The translations under genes were made by a program, and so were the position numbers. A stretch of DNA of 64,000 nucleotides from Klebsiella sp. RHBSTW-00484 (GTDB lineage Bacteria > Pseudomonadota > Gammaproteobacteria > Enterobacterales > Enterobacteriaceae): NCBI RefSeq assembly GCF_013705725.1, contig NZ_CP055481.1:1364001-1428000 (forward strand), written 5' to 3'. Shown piece by piece: positions 58,363-64,000 of the stretch (the first letter of the stretch is position 1; the number at the start of each line of letters is the position of its first letter). The notes under the pieces are model-generated. The model saw only the letters and a list, made by a program, of their open reading frames with translations, searched no databases and was not told the DNA's origin.

Positions 58363-59034
58363 ATGAGCCGTCATTTCTTTCTCTACGATAAAAATATTTT
58401 TTTCTCTGAAGGTGTGCGTTCCGCAGTTGCCGATCTTACTGCCCGCGAGCCGGACTGCTCTTTCTCAAAGATCGAACATTTTTCGCAGCTGATTAGCACG
58501 CTGCGTTCACCAAAAAAGAGAAATGAGCTGCATTGGATCCTCTGTGATGTCGACAGCTTACCGGATGAACGCTTTAATGCGTTATATACCATTAAAGAAC
58601 ATTATTGCCGGGAAAATCAGCAACTGGTTATTCTGTTAGATAGCAATAATCTCGCTCTCTTTTTTGCGCTGCATTCGCTTCTCCCGGAAGCCAGTTGGTT
58701 ATTAAAGAATGAATCACTGAGCAACTTTTCTAGCTTTATCGAAGATTCTCAGGCATTAGTAGCAAAAAAAATATTCTTTAGCCGTTCGTTGATTAACTAC
58801 ACACGGCAAAAATGGTTGGCAAGAGATTTTAATAACAGCATCTCCAGCGATGACTGGTGGTTAATGGAAGAAATATTCAAAGGAAAGTCGCTTTCACAAA
58901 TTTCCTCTGAGCAACAAATTGATGTTCGTCGCTTAAGCCGCAGTAAACGAGGGCTGATGAAAAAATTAAACGCCAAAAATAACGTTGAGCTGTTTAATAT
59001 TTTCAAGTGTATCGTCGCCACGCCTTGCATATAG
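58363..59034 (+). CDS. LuxR-like transcriptional regulator of the fimbrial/peptide locus
   Basis: 223 residues. The N-terminal half resembles a degenerate receiver domain (LYDKNIFFSEGVRSAVADL, WILCDVDSLPDERF) without a full acidic pocket. The C-terminal part has a LuxR-type helix-turn-helix (DDWWLMEEIFKGKSLSQISS, QQIDVRRLSRSKRGLMKKLN). It closes the fimbrial operon and lies 100 bases before the peptide gene, so it could control either. Confidence 0.75.
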   Translation: MSRHFFLYDKNIFFSEGVRSAVADLTAREPDCSFSKIEHFSQLISTLRSPKKRNELHWILCDVDSLPDERFNALYTIKEHYCRENQQLVILLDSNNLALFFALHSLLPEASWLLKNESLSNFSSFIEDSQALVAKKIFFSRSLINYTRQKWLARDFNNSISSDDWWLMEEIFKGKSLSQISSEQQIDVRRLSRSKRGLMKKLNAKNNVELFNIFKCIVATPCI

Positions 59035-59137
59035 CAGCGTGCAACGTATGACATCGACAAAATTACTGGCAGGTATCTAAGCCAGTAGGTAAGTGTAAGA
59101 AAATACATTTCAATATAAATAGTTAAGGAACTAACAA

Positions 59138-59347
59138 ATGAAAAAATTAAGCATGATTGAAGCAGCGGGTATTATTGGCGGGACCTGTAAGGAAACTTGC
59201 ACCAGTTCTTACGAAACTGTGGTTGTTGGCGGCGTTTCTTCTTGTAAAGAAGTGACCACCTGCACGGATAAGCACGGCAACTCAACCGTTAGCATGAAAG
59301 ATGCTGCTGATGGTATGTGCGTAGTACCGAACCGCATCCGCCAGTAA
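59138..59347 (+). CDS. Double-glycine-leader cysteine-rich peptide (microcin/bacteriocin-like)
   Basis: 69 residues. The leader MKKLSMIEAAGIIGG matches the LSxxEhxxIxGG consensus exactly, so cleavage after Gly15 by a C39 peptidase is expected. The mature peptide has 54 residues with five cysteines (CKETC, SSCKEV, TTCTD, MCVV), enough for two disulfides. An AAGGA site precedes the ATG. The DsbA-like and C39 exporter genes follow downstream, so it is the likely exported substrate. No immunity gene is obvious. It may be a class II microcin or a signalling peptide. Confidence 0.82.
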   Translation: MKKLSMIEAAGIIGGTCKETCTSSYETVVVGGVSSCKEVTTCTDKHGNSTVSMKDAADGMCVVPNRIRQ

Positions 59348-59389
59348 TTTCTGCAGTAGTACATGGAGGGGTAACCCTCCATGTACCCG

Positions 59390-59580
59390 TCATACTTCAA
59401 GTTGCATGCGCGTTGGCTTTGTTACTCGGCTCATCCATGAGCCTCGCCCTGGCGGGCCGCCGTTATACGGCGTTCAAATCTGTTCCGGACAGATTTGTCG
59501 CTCACCCCAGTCACTTGACTTGCGTAAGCTCCTGGGGACTCTCTGCGTCGCCGCCTTCTCGCAACTCGAATTATTTAGGG
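59390..59580. repeat. ERIC element with internal insertion
   Basis: Both ERIC ends are present (GTCATACTTCAAGTTGCATG and GCAACTCGAATTATTTAGGG) with the core GCTCACCCCAGTCACTTGAC. Compared with the copy at 2410-2540 it carries about 70 extra bases (roughly 59431-59500), a known type of ERIC insertion. It separates the peptide gene from the rest of the export operon. Confidence 0.85.
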
Positions 59581-59617
59581 TATATTTCTACGCCTTTTTC
59601 GCGAGCCTGGTATCGAA

Positions 59618-60286
59618 ATGAAAATAAAACCTATTACCGCTGTTGGCTACACGTTTCTGGTGGCGTTAATTTCGTCGCTGATGACTGTTCTGTGTTATCA
59701 CATCTTTGTATTTAATACTTTTTCATTAGATAGCAGTAAGCCTTCGGCGCTACGGAAAATTGATGAGACAATTGTTGCCAGTAGCCCAATAAAACATGAG
59801 AGCAGTATTATTGAAGTGCTGTCCTATGGCTGCCACTACTGCGCGTCGAATGAGGAAAATATCGAAAAATTTGCCGCCACCTTACCGGTAGATAGCACCT
59901 TCGAAGTTATCCATATCACCGCTGAAAGAAATGGTCTGGCGGTTTATGCACCGGTTTTTGCGACGCTTGAAGTGATGGGCCTTGAGCGTCAGACGCGCGA
60001 CTCGGCATTTAACGCGGTAATGGTTCGCGGTATTAATTTAGCTGATGATGAAGCGCTGAATACCTGGCTGAAAAAGAACGATATTGATGTGGCGAAATAT
60101 CATCAGGTACGCCAAAGCAAAGCCGTTGCCGAACGGCTGGAATATATGGCGAAAATCACCGAGCTCTATGACATTAACGCGACGCCGTTGTTTATTGTTA
60201 ATAAAAAATACGTCGTGGCGAAGGATCGTCAATTTCCTGAATTTGCCGACTATATGCGCCAGCTGTTAGCTCAGGACAAGGAGTAA
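59618..60286 (+). CDS. DsbA-like thiol-disulfide oxidoreductase
   Basis: 222 residues. One N-terminal membrane anchor (residues about 10-32), then a thioredoxin fold with the active site GCHYC (Cys72 and Cys75), a DsbA-type helical insertion, and the cis-proline in NATPLF (Pro190). It should act in the periplasm and is well placed to form disulfides in the exported cysteine peptide. Confidence 0.87.
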   Translation: MKIKPITAVGYTFLVALISSLMTVLCYHIFVFNTFSLDSSKPSALRKIDETIVASSPIKHESSIIEVLSYGCHYCASNEENIEKFAATLPVDSTFEVIHITAERNGLAVYAPVFATLEVMGLERQTRDSAFNAVMVRGINLADDEALNTWLKKNDIDVAKYHQVRQSKAVAERLEYMAKITELYDINATPLFIVNKKYVVAKDRQFPEFADYMRQLLAQDKE

Positions 60287-60288
60287 GC

Positions 60289-61239
60289 GTGACGCGCTTT
60301 CTGATCGTCTGGGGCGTCTTCAGCGTAAGAAAATGGTCCGCGCAGCTTGCCTGGCGACACCGTCCTTTTACCGGCTACGGGCAAAAGGCGGTGCGGGCAG
60401 TGATGCGTTATACCCCTATGTCGCTGCTGTTGCTAACCGTTCGCGCGCTGTGCACGCTGCGGTTGTTGGGCAGACAATATCGCGGGCGCACCGCCGTGGC
60501 GACGCAGAACTATCGCTGCCTGACCGGTGGCGATGGGCGAGTTGACGCCGCGTGGATCGCAATGCGCCGCCAGTTACTGGAGATGGGCGCGACCTGGGGT
60601 CAGCACTCGACAACGTTGCGCCAGATGCAGGCGTGCACGCAAGAGCTTGATGCGGTGGTTGCGCCACTGGTGGTGCAAAAGACGCCGGTGGTCCTCGCGC
60701 CGCTGCACTGCGTTTCCGATATTTTAGCCGCGATGGTCGGGGCCGGCGTGACGCCGGGCAAAGCCAGCGTGGTGGTCTCATCCAGCGCGGAAAGCTACAC
60801 CGCCGCCAGCCGCGCAATGGGCGGCGTTGCGCTCTCCTACTGCTCCATTCATCAGGATAATACATCGCTGGCCAGCGAGCTGATGGCGCTAATGACTAAC
60901 GTCTCAGAAGGAAGGGAAAACATGATTATTTTCCCCGATATTCCAGCCGATTACACCGTACAGACCCACGAAGCGCAGTCCGGAAAAATAAGCTGTCGGC
61001 TATTTGGCCGTCCGGCAAAACTACACAACGGCGTACAGCGGTTTTCGCGCATCGTGTCGGCGCAGGTGGTTTTTTATCACCTCTATTATCAGCAAGGGAT
61101 AAAAATAAAAATCTATTCCCCGCTGTCGCCAAAAGAGGTCGCGGCAACGTTGCCGACGATTATTGAAAACACCCTGCGTGATTATCCGCAGGATTGGCTT
61201 TTGTGGCACAGCCATTCGCTCTATTTTATTAATCACTGA
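60289..61239 (+). CDS. LpxL-like acyltransferase family protein
   Basis: 316 residues from a GTG at 60289 with an AAGGAG site. It has an N-terminal membrane-proximal helix pattern, then APLHCVSDILAAMVG, GKASVVVSSSAESYTAASRA, and ENMIIFPDIPADY, the spacing seen in LpxL/HtrB-type acyltransferases. The His-X4-acid motif is only partly matched (HCVSD), so activity is uncertain. Position between the thiol oxidoreductase and the exporter suggests it modifies the peptide or a partner. Confidence 0.55.
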   Translation: MTRFLIVWGVFSVRKWSAQLAWRHRPFTGYGQKAVRAVMRYTPMSLLLLTVRALCTLRLLGRQYRGRTAVATQNYRCLTGGDGRVDAAWIAMRRQLLEMGATWGQHSTTLRQMQACTQELDAVVAPLVVQKTPVVLAPLHCVSDILAAMVGAGVTPGKASVVVSSSAESYTAASRAMGGVALSYCSIHQDNTSLASELMALMTNVSEGRENMIIFPDIPADYTVQTHEAQSGKISCRLFGRPAKLHNGVQRFSRIVSAQVVFYHLYYQQGIKIKIYSPLSPKEVAATLPTIIENTLRDYPQDWLLWHSHSLYFINH

Positions 61240-61248
61240 TGTATCAAT

Positions 61249-63360
61249 ATGAAAAATATTATCCCTGATATGGTTTTTCAGGAAGAGACCAATGAGTGTG
61301 GCCTCTCCTGTATTGCGATGCTGGCGCAAACCCAGAATATTCAGTGCTCTCTTCCAGCATTGCGGGAGATTTTCCCGGCGTCCGATCATGGGACATCGTT
61401 GAGTGATTTATCCGTCATCCTGCAACAGGTTGGCATTGCCACTGCTCCAGTGCTCTTCGATCACGACGAGCTACATGGGTTGCCGTTCCCCTCCATTTTG
61501 CACTACGGTGCCAGTCACTATGTCCTGCTGGCGTGGCGCAAGGGGGACTACGTCTGCGTGATGAACCCGGCAATTGGTCAGCAGTGGTTGCCGTTCTCAG
61601 CGTTAAAAAAAGAGATTAGCGGCTATGCGCTGATCCTCGAAGAATCCCCCTCATCAGGAGTCATCCCCAACCCTGTTATCGCCGAAGCGCAGCAGGAGAT
61701 GCCGCGGGCCATGAGCCTGAAGGAGACGGCGGCGGTTCCGGGCATTTACAAGCTGATGCTATTAACCTTCCTGGTGGCGTTAACGCTGTTTTTAATGCCG
61801 ACGATGGTCAGCCGCGCGATTAATCAGGCGTTCTCAGATGCGCAGAATACGGATTTTCCATATCTGTGGTTTATCCTCGCCTTTGTGGTCTCTACGCTGT
61901 TAGCACTGGGCGTCAGGGTGATTAGCGAGCGTTTCATCCGCCGCTTTGTGTTGCTTAATAGCGATATCGGTTTTTCGCGATTGCTGAATAATCCGCTGCG
62001 CTTTTTTGAAAAACGCGCGCCGGGGGATGTTTTCAGCCGCTTTATTGCCTGGCAGAGCGGCATGCTGCAAAAAATTGAGCTGGATAACGGCCTGCGCTCG
62101 GACTGGATTATTTGCGTTATCGCCATCGGCATCATGTTCTGGATCTCCCCGGTGCTGGCGCTGATTTCCGCCGTGGGCATTGTGGTGATGGGGTTAATTA
62201 GCGTCTGGGCGATATTTCGCGACCGCTGGTATACGCAGCAGCTTCAGCTCAAGAGCGCGGTGCTAAATGACTTTTTTATGGAGACCCTTCAGGGGGTATT
62301 AACCATTAAAACCGCCGGGCTGGAAACCCAGCGCAAAGCGCAGTTTGCCCGCCTGTCGCATGACCTTTTTACCTGCCTGCAACGGCAGAAAGTCTATCAA
62401 CAAGTGAAAGACGGGCTGTATCAGCTGACCGGCAGCCTCGAAATGGTAGTTTTTATGCTGGTAGTGCTGCCGCTGGTGCATGCAAAACAGATCTCCCTGG
62501 GCGACTTCTTTGCCTACAGCTTTTTGCGGCAAATTTTTACCTCCTACGTCACGCGGATGTTCTATGCCGTTATCCGTAAGTCGCAACTGCATGTGATTGA
62601 TACCCGCGCACAGGGATTGTTTACGAAGCATGAGCTTGCTTCTCCCCTGATTTCTCCGCTCAGCGGAACAGCGGTTCCGCGACTGGCGTTCGAGCGGGTG
62701 AGCTTTCATTACAACCCGCAAAGGCCAGTATTAAACGCGGTGGACCTCATACTTGAACCTGGCGATCAGATAGCCATTGTCGGCGATTCCGGTGCCGGAA
62801 AAAGCACTTTGCTGCGGCTGATGACCGGGCTTTTTCCCGCACAGCAGGGGCGGATTTTGTTGAACAATGCAGAGGCAAGCGCTCCACAGCTGACGTCGCA
62901 GGTGTGGTTGCAGAGTCAGGAGGACATCCTGTTTAACGCCTCGGTGCTGCAAAACATCACCCTGTTTGACCCGTGGTACAGCGACAGCGAACGTGGGCGC
63001 GTGGAAGCACTTGTCAGCAAAATGGCGCTGGGGCCGGTGGTTCAGGCGCTGCCGGGGGGAATGGAAGCGCTGATTCGCGAGAGCCACTCTGCGCTCTCTT
63101 TAGGCCAGCGCCAGCGGCTGATGCTGGCGAGGGCGCTCTACAGCACCCGACCGATTTTACTGTTCGATGAGCCTACCGCCAATCTTGATGATGAAACCGC
63201 AGAGACGGTGATCGCCGCGCTGTGTCAGCACTGCCGCGAACAGGGCAAGACGCTGATTGTCGTGACCCACAGCGAGCTGATTGTGAACCACTTTGCGCGA
63301 GTATATCGCCTGAACGAAGGCGAGCTGCGCGATATCGGGCAGGGAGCGGCGGGCCAATGA
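61249..63360 (+). CDS. C39-peptidase-containing ABC exporter
   Basis: 703 residues. The N-terminal C39 domain has the oxyanion Gln11 and catalytic Cys17 in FQEETNECGLSC, His90 in GASHYVLL, and Asn106 in VMNPAIG where most family members have Asp. Six membrane segments follow (about residues 170-450). The ATPase has Walker A GDSGAGKST, signature LSLGQRQRL and Walker B ILLFDEPT. It should cleave the double-glycine leader and export the mature peptide. Confidence 0.94.
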   Translation: MKNIIPDMVFQEETNECGLSCIAMLAQTQNIQCSLPALREIFPASDHGTSLSDLSVILQQVGIATAPVLFDHDELHGLPFPSILHYGASHYVLLAWRKGDYVCVMNPAIGQQWLPFSALKKEISGYALILEESPSSGVIPNPVIAEAQQEMPRAMSLKETAAVPGIYKLMLLTFLVALTLFLMPTMVSRAINQAFSDAQNTDFPYLWFILAFVVSTLLALGVRVISERFIRRFVLLNSDIGFSRLLNNPLRFFEKRAPGDVFSRFIAWQSGMLQKIELDNGLRSDWIICVIAIGIMFWISPVLALISAVGIVVMGLISVWAIFRDRWYTQQLQLKSAVLNDFFMETLQGVLTIKTAGLETQRKAQFARLSHDLFTCLQRQKVYQQVKDGLYQLTGSLEMVVFMLVVLPLVHAKQISLGDFFAYSFLRQIFTSYVTRMFYAVIRKSQLHVIDTRAQGLFTKHELASPLISPLSGTAVPRLAFERVSFHYNPQRPVLNAVDLILEPGDQIAIVGDSGAGKSTLLRLMTGLFPAQQGRILLNNAEASAPQLTSQVWLQSQEDILFNASVLQNITLFDPWYSDSERGRVEALVSKMALGPVVQALPGGMEALIRESHSALSLGQRQRLMLARALYSTRPILLFDEPTANLDDETAETVIAALCQHCREQGKTLIVVTHSELIVNHFARVYRLNEGELRDIGQGAAGQ

Positions 63361-64000
63361 TGCGAGGATTATTACGCCAACGCAAAACGTGGCTGTTTGC
63401 GCTGATCGCGATCGTAGCCATCATCGTCGCCGTTCTTTATCAGCGCGCGCTGCCGGCGCAGGCCGAATCGCTCTATACCGTCGCCCTCGATCGTGGAGAT
63501 ATCGAAAAAGTGGTGCTGGCGAGCGGCATCATCAAACCAGCCGTCCAGGTGAGCGTTGGCGCTCAGGTCAGCGGGCAGTTGCGCAAGCTGTTTGTTCGTC
63601 AAGGGGAGCGGGTGCAAAAAGGGCAACTGCTGGCCGAAATCGACCCGACTTTACAGCTTTCAGACTTACGTAACGCCACCGCACAGCTGGCCAGCGCCAG
63701 AGCGCAGAAGTTAGCCTCTGAAGCGACGCTGGTGCAGTACCGCAAAGCGCTGACCCGCGAGCAGACCATGAACCGCGATGGCTCTGGTGTGAACAGCGAC
63801 CTTGAACAGGCGCAGGCGCAATATGCCGCGCAGGTTCAGCAGATTGCGGTCAATGAGGCGCAGATTGTGCAAGCGGAAATGAGCGTGCAGACCGCCAACG
63901 CCAACCTCGGCTATACGCGCATTCTCGCCCCTATGGACGGCGAAGTACTCGGCATTGTCACCCGTGAAGGGCAAACCATCGTATCTTCACAAATTGCGCC
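63357..64000 (+). CDS. MacA/HlyD-like periplasmic adaptor (partial)
   Basis: Starts at the ATG overlapping the exporter stop (ATGA); a second ATG follows directly. An N-terminal membrane segment (TWLFALIAIVAIIVAVLY) is followed by a biotinyl-lipoyl-like barrel (SVGAQVSGQLRKLFVRQGERV) and a long coiled coil (ASARAQKLASEATLVQYRKA). The gene runs off the right edge at residue 214. It should link the exporter to an outer membrane channel. Confidence 0.9.
   Translation, partial: MMRGLLRQRKTWLFALIAIVAIIVAVLYQRALPAQAESLYTVALDRGDIEKVVLASGIIKPAVQVSVGAQVSGQLRKLFVRQGERVQKGQLLAEIDPTLQLSDLRNATAQLASARAQKLASEATLVQYRKALTREQTMNRDGSGVNSDLEQAQAQYAAQVQQIAVNEAQIVQAEMSVQTANANLGYTRILAPMDGEVLGIVTREGQTIVSSQIA

Noticed and set aside
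59317-59715. A 132-codon frame across the ERIC element
   Set aside because: It is mostly a translation of the ERIC repeat and overlaps the DsbA-like gene in another frame.

Overview
The window is a chromosomal segment of an enterobacterium, most likely of the Klebsiella/Raoultella group. The evidence is the conserved cysJIH - iap - cysG/cysDNC - ygbE - ftsB - ispDF - truD - surE - pcm - nlpD - rpoS - mutS order, a second cysG fused to the cysDNC cluster, a kpdBCD-type hydroxybenzoate decarboxylase cluster between rpoS and mutS, and ERIC and REP repeats. Genus assignment is inference from gene order; no species call is made.

Layout. Positions 1-2159 hold ygcP (partial), ygcO, ygcN and queD on the minus strand. 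Positions 2606-6949 hold cysJIH (sulfite and PAPS reduction). Positions 7021-11340 hold a two-gene secreted-protein operon (one gene of the DUF3142 type) and iap on the minus strand; this cysH-iap gap often carries type I-E CRISPR-Cas in relatives, and none is present here. Positions 11578-15953 hold cysG-cysD-cysN-cysC, so siroheme synthesis and sulfate activation sit together. Positions 16004-22789 are housekeeping: ygbE, ftsB, ispD, ispF, truD, surE, pcm, nlpD, rpoS. Positions 22850-25431 hold an NTF2-like protein, an MFS exporter and a divergent LysR regulator. Positions 25428-28285 hold a MarR regulator and kpdBCD with a perfect palindromic operator candidate. Positions 28434-29443 are a direct duplication of a hok-type type I toxin locus, followed by a Sel1-repeat protein and mutS.

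An AT-rich accessory island starts just outside the mutS start codon and runs from about 33.15 kb to about 50.8 kb. It carries a tyrosine integrase; a type III toxin-antitoxin (ToxIN-type, four 36-nt antitoxin RNA repeats); a three-gene HTH - OLD-type nuclease - UvrD-type helicase operon that looks like a Gabija-type anti-phage system with an added regulator; a membrane-anchored unknown; a recombinase trio with a small HTH/coiled-coil protein, preceded by a 26-bp perfect palindrome that buries a ribosome binding site; small lipoproteins; a MobC/relaxase pair; and an HNH endonuclease. It reads as a mobilizable defence island.

Positions 51591-59034 are a chaperone-usher fimbrial operon whose usher is interrupted by an in-frame amber codon, ending with a LuxR-like regulator. 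Positions 59138-64000 encode a cysteine-containing peptide with a textbook double-glycine leader, a DsbA-like thiol oxidoreductase, an LpxL-like protein, a C39-peptidase ABC exporter and a MacA-like adaptor (cut by the window end). This is a likely disulfide-containing microcin or signalling peptide export locus and, with the defence island, the most interesting part of the window.
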